A stretch of 64,000 nucleotides of DNA, taken from Saccharopolyspora aridisoli. Its GTDB lineage: Bacteria > Actinomycetota > Actinomycetes > Mycobacteriales > Pseudonocardiaceae. This document shows, piece by piece, positions 1-7,567 of this stretch (position 1 is its first letter; each line of letters opens with the position of its first letter). The stretch is taken from NCBI RefSeq assembly GCF_004348445.1, contig NZ_SMKV01000029.1, positions 1 through 64,000 on the forward strand, in the 5' to 3' direction. The translations under genes were made by a program, and so were the position numbers. The notes beneath the pieces were generated by a model. It did no database searches, was not told where the DNA came from, and saw only the letters and a program-made list of their open reading frames with translations.

Positions 1-54
1 AAGGTCCGCAAGGTCGAGATGCGCGAGGAAGCCCGCCGACTCCTCGACCTGTAG
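1..54 (+). CDS. C-terminal tail of an upstream gene (partial)
   Basis: From base 1 an open frame reads 17 residues, KVRKVEMREEARRLLDL, and then a TAG stop. The gene begins outside the window. The charged, helical tail is too short to assign to a family. It is called coding only because the frame is open from the edge, its codons end in G or C, and no other gene competes for the space. Confidence 0.4.
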   Translation, partial: KVRKVEMREEARRLLDL

Positions 55-128
55 CAGGCGCGGACCCGGAAGCCCGCCGCACCCGCGTGAGGGATCGCTG
101 CGGTGGTCCGGGAGCCATCGGGTGGTCG

Positions 129-920
129 TTAGCGGTGGTTCAGGGCGTTTCCCGAGAGCGCGAGTTGGCGGCTCTGGGCGACCAGGCGGCCTCGGGCGTC
201 GTAGACGGCCGCGTCCTCGTTGAACCAGCCGTCGGCGCTCAGCGCGTCGCAGCGGGTGTAGGTGGCGATCGGGCCGGGCGCGGGGAGTCCGCGCAGCTGG
301 TAGGTCAGTTCGACGGTGGGGCACCAACCTCCGTGGCCCAGGCCGAACACAGTTGGCGGGAGCAGGTCGACGGCGACGATCAGCGACAGCGGGTCGAAGT
401 CGGTGCCGTCGGTGAGCTGCATCCACCCGCGCACCTCGTCGCCGGAGGTCTCGCCGCGCAGGAATGCCGTGGAGCGCGGGTCGAGTCGCACGTCGATGTG
501 GCCGAGCAGGTTCTCGGCCGGGGTGCGGTGCTCGTCGCACTCTTGGAACGGTGTGATCGGGGGCTGCTGGTGGGCTTCCCACGCGTGGGCGGCGTCGGAG
601 ATCTCGCCCGCCGTGACCGTGGCCTCGACGCAGGACTTGCCGTTCTGCACCATGCGGGCGTGCACCGTGGTGTACAGCCGCCCGCGCTTGACCGCTTCGG
701 TGTGCAGCTCGACCGCACCGATCTCCGGTGAGCGCAGGAAGTGCGTGCTGACGGCCAGCGGATGGGTGCGGCAGGCGGTGGTGAGCGCGGCCTTGGTCAG
801 CAGCGCCATCATGTACCCGCCGTGCGGGTTCTCCCCGAGCGACCACTCGGTGTCCAATGTGGACTCGTAGACCCCGTCGCGGAGCCCTGCCGTGGTCGTC
901 GCCTCGGTGAAGGAACCCAT
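129..920 (-). CDS. Thioesterase-like (TesB/4HBT_3-type) protein, 263 aa
   Basis: The protein looks like a two-hotdog acyl-CoA thioesterase of the TesB-like 4HBT_3 group, which hydrolyses acyl-CoA thioesters in the cytoplasm. The N-terminal hotdog carries ENPHGGYMMALLTKAA at about residues 30-45, typical of the family, and the second hotdog follows from about residue 130. The frame is open much further upstream, but the ATG at 920 starts the conserved region and lies just inside the divergent promoter region shared with the flavin monooxygenase at 1054. The length is normal for the family. Its substrate cannot be read from the sequence. It may act with the neighbouring LLM-class oxidoreductase in terpenoid or fatty-acid breakdown, but that is inference. 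Confidence 0.75.
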   Translation of the reverse strand: MGSFTEATTTAGLRDGVYESTLDTEWSLGENPHGGYMMALLTKAALTTACRTHPLAVSTHFLRSPEIGAVELHTEAVKRGRLYTTVHARMVQNGKSCVEATVTAGEISDAAHAWEAHQQPPITPFQECDEHRTPAENLLGHIDVRLDPRSTAFLRGETSGDEVRGWMQLTDGTDFDPLSLIVAVDLLPPTVFGLGHGGWCPTVELTYQLRGLPAPGPIATYTRCDALSADGWFNEDAAVYDARGRLVAQSRQLALSGNALNHR

Positions 921-926
921 GCCGGG

Positions 927-937
927 CAGGTTACCTG
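927..937. promoter_or_regulatory. Perfect 11-bp palindrome between divergent genes
   Basis: CAGGTTACCTG is a perfect inverted repeat with a one-base centre. It lies seven bases upstream of the thioesterase start and within the 133-bp gap to the divergent LLM oxidoreductase. It could be an operator half, but no local regulator gene is linked to it. Confidence 0.3.
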
Positions 938-1053
938 CTCGAACGAGTTTCGGAATGCATCTCGACCCGTGGCGGATTCCGGCTTGCAAACGATCATCCG
1001 ATGATGTGACCTGGGTTACGGACTCGGGTTGATCGCGGACGAAGGAGACGGTC

Positions 1054-2232
1054 ATGAGCAGGTTGCGGTTCGGGGTCTTCCTCGCCCCCTTCCACCCGGC
1101 CGGGCAGAACCCGACGCTGGCCATGCAGCGCGACCTCCGGCTGATGGAGCACCTCGACCACCTCGGGTTCGACGAGGCGTGGATCGGCGAGCACCACTCC
1201 GCGGGCAGCGAGATCATCGCCTCGCCGGAGATCTTCATCGCCGCCGCCGCCGAGCGCACCCGCAACATCAGGTTCGGCACCGGCGTGACCTCCGTCAGCT
1301 ACCACAACCCGCTTTGGGTGGCCGACCGTATGGTCATGCTCGACCACCTGACCCGGGGTCGTTCGATGCTCGGCGTGGGCCCCGGCTCGCTGCCCACCGA
1401 CTCGGCGATGATCGGGCTCACCCCGACCGACACGCGCGAACTGCTCGACATCAACTTCGACATCATCATGCGGCTGCTGGCGGGGGAAGCAGTCACCGAG
1501 CACACCCCGACGCACAAGCTGATCGACGCCCGGATCCAGCTGCGGCCCTACACCGAGCCCCGCTTCGACGTCGCCGTGGCCGCGGTCGCCTCGCCGACCG
1601 GCCCGCGGCTGGCCGGTCGTCACGGTGCCGGGCTGCTGTCCATCGGCGCCACGCTCACCCAGGAGGGGTTCGACGCGCTGGCGCATCACTGGAGCGTGGT
1701 CGAGGAGCGGGCCTCTCACTTCGGGCAACCTGCGCCGGATCGGTCCGGGTGGCGACTGGTCGGGCTCATGCACATCGCTGAAACCCGGGAGCAGGCGTAC
1801 AAGGACGTCGAGCACGGCATAGAGCAGTGGTTCACCTACTTCCAGAAGGTGGCCGCGTTCCCTCAGATGGCCGTGGACGGCTCGAACATCCGCGAGATGA
1901 TCGACTTCATCAACGAGGCCGGCATCGGCGCCATCGGAACGCCGGAGGACGCCCGCGCGCAGGTGCAGCGCCTCGCCGACCAGTCCGGCGGCTTCGGCGC
2001 GATGCTGCTGCTGGCCCACGAATGGGCCAACCCCGAGGCCACGAAGCGCTCCTACGAACTCATCGCGCAGGACGTCCTGCCGCACTTCCAGGGACCCGGC
2101 ATCAGCCACCACGAGTCGACCGTGCGCGCCAAGCAGCGCGCCAGCGACACCCGCAACGATCATGCCCAGCAGCAGTTGGCGGCCGTGGAGCACATGACGG
2201 AGAAGTACGCCAAGGAAGTCGCCGACAGCTGA
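1054..2232 (+). CDS. LLM-class flavin-dependent oxidoreductase (LimB-like)
   Basis: A 392-aa protein of the bacterial-luciferase-like TIM-barrel family. These are two-component monooxygenases that use reduced FMN or FAD supplied by a separate reductase. Visible signatures are FGVFLAPFHP at the N terminus, the GFDEAWIGEHHS strand near residues 38-50, RFGTGVTSVSYHNP near 75-88, and the GRSMLGVGPGSLPTD loop near 105-120. The N-terminal layout resembles limonene 1,2-monooxygenase and related alkanal or terpene monooxygenases. AAGGAG lies about 8 bases before the ATG. It is divergent from the thioesterase and converges on transketolase, so it is outside the RuMP operons. The substrate is unknown. 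Confidence 0.85.
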   Translation: MSRLRFGVFLAPFHPAGQNPTLAMQRDLRLMEHLDHLGFDEAWIGEHHSAGSEIIASPEIFIAAAAERTRNIRFGTGVTSVSYHNPLWVADRMVMLDHLTRGRSMLGVGPGSLPTDSAMIGLTPTDTRELLDINFDIIMRLLAGEAVTEHTPTHKLIDARIQLRPYTEPRFDVAVAAVASPTGPRLAGRHGAGLLSIGATLTQEGFDALAHHWSVVEERASHFGQPAPDRSGWRLVGLMHIAETREQAYKDVEHGIEQWFTYFQKVAAFPQMAVDGSNIREMIDFINEAGIGAIGTPEDARAQVQRLADQSGGFGAMLLLAHEWANPEATKRSYELIAQDVLPHFQGPGISHHESTVRAKQRASDTRNDHAQQQLAAVEHMTEKYAKEVADS

Positions 2233-2246
2233 CCGGAGACCGGTCA
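2230..2246. terminator. Short hairpin between convergent genes
   Basis: TGACCGG-AGA-CCGGTCA forms a 7-bp stem with a 3-base loop overlapping the stop codon of the LLM oxidoreductase. There is no clear U-tract. It could limit read-through between the LLM gene and transketolase, which converge here. Confidence 0.3.
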
Positions 2247-2292
2247 CCGATGGCCCGGTCGCCGCGTGCCAACGCCCGGACGAGCGGGCCGA

Positions 2293-4416
2293 TCAGCCCG
2301 CCCGGAGCGCGTTCAGCGAGCGCCGCGCCGCGGTCGTGACCGCTTCGGCCGTGATGCCGAACTCGGCGTACAGCGTCTGGTGGTCGGCCGAGGCGCCGAA
2401 GTGCTCCAGCGAGACGATCTCGCCGGCGTCCCCGACGAAGCGGTGCCACGACTGGGCAACGCCGGCCTCCACCGCGACCCTCGCCCGCACCGAAGGGGGC
2501 AGCACGGACCGGCGGTAGGACTCGTCCTGCGCGTCGAACCACTCCACGCACGGCATCGACACCACGCGCGTCGGAATTCCCGCGGCCTCCAGGGACTTCC
2601 TGGCCGCCACGGCCAGCTGCACCTCCGACCCGGTCGCGATCAGCAGCACCTCGGGACTGCCGGACGAGGCCTCGGCGAGCACGTAACCGCCGCGGGCGAC
2701 GCCATGCGGGTCCGTGCCTTCCAGCGTCGGCACCCCCTGGCGGGTCAGCGCCAGACCGGCGGGACCGCTGGGGTTCTCCAGCACGGTCTTCCACGCCGCC
2801 GCGGTCTCGTTGGCGTCGGCCGGGCGCACGACCGCCAGATCGGGGATCGCGCGCAGGCTCGCCAGGTGCTCGACCGGCTGGTGCGTCGGGCCGTCCTCGC
2901 CGAGTCCGATCGAGTCGTGCGTCCACACGTAGATCACCGGCAGCCGCATCAGCGCCGCCAACCGGACCGCAGGTCGCATGTAGTCGCTGAAGACCATGAA
3001 AGTCCCGCCGTAGGGCCGGGTTCCGCCGTGCAGCGCGATGCCGTTGAGGATCGAGCCCATCGCGTGCTCGCGGACGCCGAAGTGCAGCGTCCGCCCGTAG
3101 GGCTGGGCGCTCCACGTGCTGGTGGAGATGCTCTCCGGACCGAACGAGTCCGCGCCCTTCATCGTCGTGTTGTTGCTCTCCGCCAGGTCGGCGGAACCGC
3201 CCCACAGCTCGGGGAGCGCCTCGGCCAGGGACGCCAGCACCTCCGCCGACGCCTTGCGGGTCGCGAGCCCCTTCTCGTCGGGCTCCCAGCTGGGCAGCCC
3301 GTCGGCCCACCCGGCGGGCAGCTCGCGGGCCAGCATCCGGTCCAGCAGCGCCTTGCGCCGCGGGTTCCCGGCCGCCCACGTGTCGAAGGCGATCTGCCAC
3401 TTCTCGCGGGCGGCCCTGCCGCGCTCGGCGACCGCGCGGGTGTGGTCGAGCACCTCGTCGTCGACCTGGAACGACCTCTCGGGGTCGAAGCCCAGCAGCG
3501 ACTTGACCTCGGCCAGCTCCTCGGCGCCCAGAGCCGCGCCGTGGGCTTTGCCGGTGTTCATCTTGGTCGGTGCCGGGTAGCCGATGACCGTGCGCAGCAC
3601 GACGAGGCTCGGTCGTCCGGTGTCGGCGCGAGCGGCCTGCAAGGCGTCGAGGATGCCGGTGACGCACTCGCCGCCGTCGACGGTGACGACGTGCCAGCCG
3701 TAGGACTCGTAGCGCTTGGCGGTGTCCTCCGACAGCGCGATCCTCGTGTCGTCCTCGATGGAGATGTCGTTGGCGTCGTAGATGACCGTGAGGTTGCCCA
3801 GCTGCTGCGTGCCGGCCAGCGAGGACGCCTCGGAGGTCACGCCCTCCTCGATGTCGCCGTCGGAGGCGATCACGTAGATGTGGTGGTCGAAAACGCTGTC
3901 GCCGGGCGCGGTTTCGGGATCCAGCAGGCCGCGCTCGCGGCGGGCGGCCATCGCCATGCCGACCGCGTTGGCCAGTCCCTGGCCCAACGGTCCGGTCGTG
4001 GTCTCCACGCCTGAGGTGTGGCCGTGCTCCGGGTGGCCCGGGGTCAGCGAGCCCCAGGTCCGCAGCGCCTTGAGGTCGTCGAGCTCCAGGCCGTAGCCCG
4101 ACAGGAACAGCTGCACGTACAGCGTGAGGCTGGAATGGCCCGCCGAGAGCACGAAGCGGTCGCGGCCGAGCCAGTTCGCGTCGTTCGGATCGTGTCGCAT
4201 GACGTGCTGGAACAGCGCGTACGCGACCGGTGCCAGGCTCATGGCGGTGCCCGGGTGCCCGCTCCCGCACCTCTCCACGGCGTCGGCGGCCAGCACCCGC
4301 GCGGTGTCGATGGCGCGGCGGTCCAGGTCGGTCCAGTCGTCGGGCAGGTGGGCGGTGGTCAACCGGTCGAGCTCGTCGCTCACCCGGTAGTGGGCGGTGT
4401 GCTGGTTCGCGATCAT
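2293..4416 (-). CDS. tkt: Transketolase
   Basis: A full-length 707-aa thiamine-diphosphate transketolase. It moves two-carbon units between sugar phosphates and regenerates ribulose 5-phosphate in the RuMP and pentose-phosphate cycles. Visible motifs are GSGHPG at 51-56, the [16 protein letters not shown] loop at 132-147, the diphosphate-binding SDGDIEEG at 185-192, the pyrimidine-domain [13 protein letters not shown] near 430, and the [13 protein letters not shown] segment near 490. It is the last gene of a minus-strand operon after hexulose-phosphate synthase and an 88-aa ORF. This dedicated copy probably serves formaldehyde fixation, and a housekeeping transketolase is expected elsewhere. 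It should be driven by the promoter upstream of hxlA. Confidence 0.95.
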   Translation of the reverse strand: MIANQHTAHYRVSDELDRLTTAHLPDDWTDLDRRAIDTARVLAADAVERCGSGHPGTAMSLAPVAYALFQHVMRHDPNDANWLGRDRFVLSAGHSSLTLYVQLFLSGYGLELDDLKALRTWGSLTPGHPEHGHTSGVETTTGPLGQGLANAVGMAMAARRERGLLDPETAPGDSVFDHHIYVIASDGDIEEGVTSEASSLAGTQQLGNLTVIYDANDISIEDDTRIALSEDTAKRYESYGWHVVTVDGGECVTGILDALQAARADTGRPSLVVLRTVIGYPAPTKMNTGKAHGAALGAEELAEVKSLLGFDPERSFQVDDEVLDHTRAVAERGRAAREKWQIAFDTWAAGNPRRKALLDRMLARELPAGWADGLPSWEPDEKGLATRKASAEVLASLAEALPELWGGSADLAESNNTTMKGADSFGPESISTSTWSAQPYGRTLHFGVREHAMGSILNGIALHGGTRPYGGTFMVFSDYMRPAVRLAALMRLPVIYVWTHDSIGLGEDGPTHQPVEHLASLRAIPDLAVVRPADANETAAAWKTVLENPSGPAGLALTRQGVPTLEGTDPHGVARGGYVLAEASSGSPEVLLIATGSEVQLAVAARKSLEAAGIPTRVVSMPCVEWFDAQDESYRRSVLPPSVRARVAVEAGVAQSWHRFVGDAGEIVSLEHFGASADHQTLYAEFGITAEAVTTAARRSLNALRAG

Positions 4417-4482
4417 GGACGCGCACTCCTGGTGCTCTCGGTGTTGACGGGGGCAGCGATCTCCCGCGGAAGACCGTGGCGG

Positions 4483-4749
4483 TCAGGCAGGCCACATCCG
4501 CGAGAGCTCGGGATGGTCGTCATCGAGGAGGCGGTGCGCCAGCGCGATCGCCTCGTCCCGGTCGATCTGGTGGAGGGCCGGTTCGGACCTGGCGACGCCC
4601 TCCAGGACGTTGGCCAGCGCTTCGGCCGCGTTCGGGGACGTGCTGCCGTCGCTGCCGCGCACGTGGCGCCGCCGCATCACCGCCGCGGCGTCCAGCAGCA
4701 GTTTGCGCTGGGCCTCGCGCAGGTCCGCATCGCTGTTGGAGCTTCTCAT
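4483..4749 (-). CDS. Unknown 88-aa protein within the RuMP operon
   Basis: I do not recognise this small hydrophilic, helix-rich protein. It lies between transketolase and hexulose-phosphate synthase, with gaps of 66 and 72 bases, on the same strand. The ATG at 4749 is preferred over an upstream one at 4776 because GGAGGGGGAAGTGA immediately precedes it. The sequence is rich in Arg, Asp, Glu and Ala, with a basic MRRRHVRG stretch near residues 25-32 and the acidic C-terminal segment HRLLDDDHPELSRMW. No cysteines, signal peptide or membrane segment are present. Its position suggests a role with the RuMP enzymes, but nothing in the sequence shows it. Confidence 0.7.
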   Translation of the reverse strand: MRSSNSDADLREAQRKLLLDAAAVMRRRHVRGSDGSTSPNAAEALANVLEGVARSEPALHQIDRDEAIALAHRLLDDDHPELSRMWPA

Positions 4750-4821
4750 GTCACTTCCCCCTCCTTCGCCGGACATACGGCCGGGAGGGCTCGCAGCCCC
4801 GCCCGGCCGTGCCGTGACCCG

Positions 4822-5448
4822 TCAGCGGATGAGGCTCTTGAGGTTCTTCGCGGCCGCGGCCGGGTCCTTCGCGCTGTAGATCGCGCCTCCGGCGACCGCG
4901 ACGGTCGCCCCGGAGTCCTGCACCGAGGCGATGGATTCGGCCTTGATGCCACCGGCGATGGAGAACGGGACGCCTGCCTGCTTTCCGTCGTCGAGCAGGG
5001 TCTGGATCGTGTAGCCGGGCTTGGCCTGCTCGTCGAGCCCGGCGTGGATCTCCACGAACGACACGCCCATCTTCGACACCTCGCGGATGCGGGTCACCCG
5101 GTCGGCCACCACGGTGATCATGTCGGCGACGACGTCCTTGCCGTGCTTGCGACCGGCGGCGACCGCCCCGCGCACGGTGTCGTCATCGGCGGCGCCCATC
5201 ACGGTGACCAGGTCGGCACCCGCGGCGAAGGCGAGGTCGGCCTCCAGCTCACCGGCATCGGCGGTCTTCATGTCGGCGAAGACCAGCTTGTCCGGGTGCG
5301 CGGCCTTGATCGCCTTGATCGCGTCGAGCCCCTCGGCCTTGATCAGCGGCGTGCCCAGCTCGAGGATGTCCACGTGGTCGGCGGTCTGGCGAGCCAGGGT
5401 CAGCGCGTCTTCGAGGGTGGCGACGTCCAGTGCTACCTGCAGCTTCAC
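4822..5448 (-). CDS. hxlA: 3-hexulose-6-phosphate synthase
   Basis: Catalyses aldol condensation of formaldehyde with ribulose 5-phosphate to D-arabino-3-hexulose 6-phosphate, the first step of the ribulose-monophosphate cycle. The 208-aa protein has the normal length and the orotidine-decarboxylase-superfamily barrel: LDVATLEDAL at 7-16, VDILELGTPLIKAEG at 26-40, the catalytic and Mg-binding ADMKTAD at 58-64, FVEIHAGLD at 131-139 and a C-terminal phosphate-binding SIAGGIK. The start is the GTG at 5448, preceded by GAGGAG; the longer open frame upstream crosses the promoter and operator region. It is the first gene of a minus-strand operon with the 88-aa ORF and transketolase, and is divergent from its partner isomerase. 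Confidence 0.93.
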   Translation of the reverse strand: MKLQVALDVATLEDALTLARQTADHVDILELGTPLIKAEGLDAIKAIKAAHPDKLVFADMKTADAGELEADLAFAAGADLVTVMGAADDDTVRGAVAAGRKHGKDVVADMITVVADRVTRIREVSKMGVSFVEIHAGLDEQAKPGYTIQTLLDDGKQAGVPFSIAGGIKAESIASVQDSGATVAVAGGAIYSAKDPAAAAKNLKSLIR

Positions 5449-5543
5449 GGCAATCTCCTCAAATCGTGGTGCTCGGCGGATTCCAGATTTCCCGATCGGT
5501 TCCGCGCTTCGGTCCGCGAGTCGGGAACGAGCAACGGCCTGTG

Positions 5544-5573
5544 ACAGTGCACCGATCTCCGCGCGCCGGTCAA
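5544..5573 (-). promoter_or_regulatory. Predicted hxlA operon promoter
   Basis: On the minus strand a -35 box TTGACC (5573-5568) is followed, with an 18-base spacer, by CACTGT (5549-5544) as a -10 candidate, about 95 bases before the hxlA GTG. The nearest LytTR-like repeat begins exactly 18 bases upstream of this -35, the same distance as at hxlB and fba. That shared geometry is the main support, because the -10 is weak. Confidence 0.55.
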
Positions 5574-5583
5574 CTGCGCCGGA

Positions 5584-5612
5584 ACGAACGGATGCCACGG
5601 CGGAACAAACGG
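5584..5612 (-). promoter_or_regulatory. Two 21-bp-spaced LytTR-like half-sites for hxlA
   Basis: Read on the minus strand, CCGTTCGT (5591-5584) and CCGTTTGT (5612-5605) are direct repeats exactly 21 bp apart. LytTR-family regulators bind pairs of about 9-bp direct repeats separated by 12-13 bp, with a GTT core, so spacing and core both fit. The sites lie upstream of the hxlA -35 box on the same helical face. The likely binders are the two LytTR proteins encoded at 9201 and 15810. Confidence 0.65.
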
Positions 5613-5699
5613 CCGGAACGCCCTTCCAGATGGCAAATCCTGGAGTGCGTCGAGGTCGGGCGGAATGGTGATCTACAGTCCGCTGACGAGCACGAACGG

Positions 5700-5749
5700 C
5701 CGTTTGAGCGGATTTCACGGCCGTTCGTTCCGCGCGGGTGCCTGTTCGT
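5700..5749 (+). promoter_or_regulatory. Three 21-bp-spaced LytTR-like half-sites for hxlB
   Basis: CCGTTTGA (5700-5707), CCGTTCGT (5721-5728) and CTGTTCGT (5742-5749) are direct repeats at exact 21-bp intervals. Each has the GTT core. The last begins 18 bp before the TTGACC -35 box at 5760. The repeats are oriented towards hxlB, while the two sites at 5584-5612 point towards hxlA, so the divergent region has one array per operon. A perfect palindrome AACGGCCGTT (5695-5704) overlaps the first repeat. Confidence 0.7.
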
Positions 5750-5759
5750 GACCGCTCTG

Positions 5760-5788
5760 TTGACCGGTTCTGGGCATCCGTGCAGTCT
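5760..5788 (+). promoter_or_regulatory. Predicted hxlB-glpX-pfk promoter
   Basis: TTGACC (5760-5765), a 17-base spacer and CAGTCT (5783-5788). The segment is nearly the same as the one before fba (TTGACC, 17 bases, CAGCCT), with ATCCGTGCAG shared in the spacer and -10. Such similarity between unlinked intergenic regions points to co-regulation. The leader to the hxlB ATG is about 140 bases. Confidence 0.6.
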
Positions 5789-5935
5789 CTCAACCGCAGA
5801 ATGCGTCCCGAAATGCGACTGCGGAAACCGCGGATTCGCGACGAGGGCGGAATCCAGGAATGGGAAAGCGCGATTTCACCATCGCGGATGAGCCTGGAGT
5901 TCTTCGACGAACGCAGCAGTGGGGAGTGGCTCGAG

Positions 5936-6541
5936 ATGACCGGAACGGACACCGCTGACCAGAACATCGGCGACAGGCTGAACCCGCCGCACTTCAGCTA
6001 CGCGACGCTGGCGATCAGCGGCGAGGTGGACCGAGTGCGTCGGGACGTCCAGCCCGCGGCTTGGGCCCGCGCCGGCGCGATGCTGCTCAACGCGACGGCG
6101 GTCTTCACCGTCGGCGGCGGGCGCAGTGGACTGGCCCTGCAGATGGCCGCGATGCGCTTCATGCACCTCGGGCTCTCCGCGCACGTCGTGGGGGAGACGA
6201 CCGCGCCGGCGATCGGCGCCGGTGACGTCCTGGTCGCCGCGTCCGGATCCGGCACCACCTCCCGCGTGGTGCGGGCCGCTGAAACCGCGCGCGAGCAGGG
6301 AGCGAACGTCATCGCGTTGACCACCGCGCCCGACTCGCCGCTGGCCAAGCTCGCGACCGAGGTGCTGGTCATCCCCGCCGCCGACAAGCAGGACTTCGAG
6401 GGCAAGGCGTCCGAGCAGTACGCGGGGAGCCTGTTCGAGCAGTCCGTGCTGCTGCTCAGCGACGCGCTGTTCCACGCGCTGTGGCGGTCCAGCGGAGTGC
6501 AGGCCCGCGACTTGTGGCGCCTGCACGCGAATCTGGAGTGA
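5936..6541 (+). CDS. hxlB: 6-phospho-3-hexuloisomerase
   Basis: Converts D-arabino-3-hexulose 6-phosphate to fructose 6-phosphate, the second RuMP step. The 201-aa protein is a SIS-domain isomerase: TVGGGRSGLALQMAAMR at about 58-74 and VLVAASGSGTTSRV at about 98-111 form the sugar-phosphate loops, and FEGKASEQYAGSLFEQS near 155-170 matches the family's C-terminal region. The ATG at 5936 is chosen because GGGGAG lies 9 bases upstream and the conserved part starts soon after; the ORF stays open further upstream into the promoter region. It begins the plus-strand operon hxlB-glpX-pfk and is divergent from hxlA, a split arrangement instead of the hxlAB order seen in many methylotrophs. Confidence 0.92.
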   Translation: MTGTDTADQNIGDRLNPPHFSYATLAISGEVDRVRRDVQPAAWARAGAMLLNATAVFTVGGGRSGLALQMAAMRFMHLGLSAHVVGETTAPAIGAGDVLVAASGSGTTSRVVRAAETAREQGANVIALTTAPDSPLAKLATEVLVIPAADKQDFEGKASEQYAGSLFEQSVLLLSDALFHALWRSSGVQARDLWRLHANLE

Positions 6542-6586
6542 CCGGGACCGGAAATGCAGGCAGGCAACCGAACCGAGGAGCCCGAG

Positions 6587-7567
6587 ATGCACCGGACCGC
6601 ACCGCGAACCCGCACCGACGTCCGCACCCTGGAGGCGATCGCGCTGGCCGCCACGCACAGCGCGGCGATCGCCAGCCACGCCTGGGTGGGGCGGCACGAC
6701 AAGAACGCCGCGGACGCAGCGGCGACCGAGGCCATGCGCCAGGTGCTCGCCGACGCCCCCGGCAGGGGCACGGTCGTCATCGGTGAAGGCCAGAAGGACG
6801 AGGCTCCGATGCTCTACAACGGCGAGACCGTGGGCAACGGGTGCGGCCCGGACTTCGACATCGCCGTGGACCCGCTCGAAGGCACCTCGTTCTGCGCCAA
6901 GAACCACCCGGGCGCGATGGCCACCATCGCCTTCGCCGAGCCCGGGACGCTCTGGTCGCCCGGCCCCGGCTTCTACATGGACAAGATCGTGGTCCCGCCG
7001 CAGGCGAAGGGCGTCGTCGACCTCGCCGACACGCCCGAGCGGACCTTGGCCAACGTCGCCCACGCCCTCGGAAAACCGGTCAACCGGCTGCGCGTGGTCG
7101 TCATGGACAAGCCTCGCCACCAGGAGCTGATCGCGCGACTGCTGCGAGCCGGAGCCTCCGTGCACACCCCGGCCGAAGGCGATGTCGGCGGCAGTCTCGA
7201 AGTGCTGCTGCCGACCGGCGATGCCGATCTGCTGCTCGGCATCGGCGGCACGCCCGAGGGCGTGATGACCGCCGCCGCGGTCCGCGCGCTGGGCGGTGAC
7301 ATGCTCGGCCGCCTCGCCCCGCAGCGCGAGGAGGAAGCGGCCGCCATCCGCGCGGCGGGCATGGACGTCGACCGCGTCTACACCTGCGACGAGCTCGTTG
7401 GCGGGGACTCGCTGTTCGTCGCCACCGGCGTCACCGGCGGGTCGCTGCTGAACCGTCCGCGGGAGTCCGAGGGCGCCGTGCTCGCGGAGTCGATGCTGAT
7501 CTCACGCGGCCAGGTGCGCCGCATCTCGCACACCAGCGCGCGTCCGGTGAGGGGTGGGATCCGATGA
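6587..7567 (+). CDS. glpX: Class II fructose-1,6-bisphosphatase (GlpX type)
   Basis: Hydrolyses fructose 1,6-bisphosphate to fructose 6-phosphate. GlpX enzymes of methylotrophs may also act on sedoheptulose 1,7-bisphosphate, which would suit the RuMP rearrangement phase; which activity dominates here is not visible. The 326-aa protein has the lithium-sensitive phosphatase metal motifs GEGQKDEAP at 66-74 and DPLEGT at 95-100, the LLGIGGTPEGV loop near 213-223, and normal length. The start at 6587 has GAGGAG six bases upstream; an ATG at 6554 lacks one. It follows hxlB by 45 bases and overlaps the next gene by four bases (ATGA), so the two are translationally coupled. Confidence 0.92.
   Translation: MHRTAPRTRTDVRTLEAIALAATHSAAIASHAWVGRHDKNAADAAATEAMRQVLADAPGRGTVVIGEGQKDEAPMLYNGETVGNGCGPDFDIAVDPLEGTSFCAKNHPGAMATIAFAEPGTLWSPGPGFYMDKIVVPPQAKGVVDLADTPERTLANVAHALGKPVNRLRVVVMDKPRHQELIARLLRAGASVHTPAEGDVGGSLEVLLPTGDADLLLGIGGTPEGVMTAAAVRALGGDMLGRLAPQREEEAAAIRAAGMDVDRVYTCDELVGGDSLFVATGVTGGSLLNRPRESEGAVLAESMLISRGQVRRISHTSARPVRGGIR

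Noticed and set aside
2102-4495. A 797-codon open frame overlapping transketolase on the same strand in another frame
   Set aside because: It is Arg/Pro/Gly-rich with no domain and arises from high third-position GC in the real gene.
5738-5935. A longer N terminus for the hexuloisomerase (start at 5738)
   Set aside because: It would include the promoter region; the product before 5936 has no family similarity and a better ribosome site precedes 5936.
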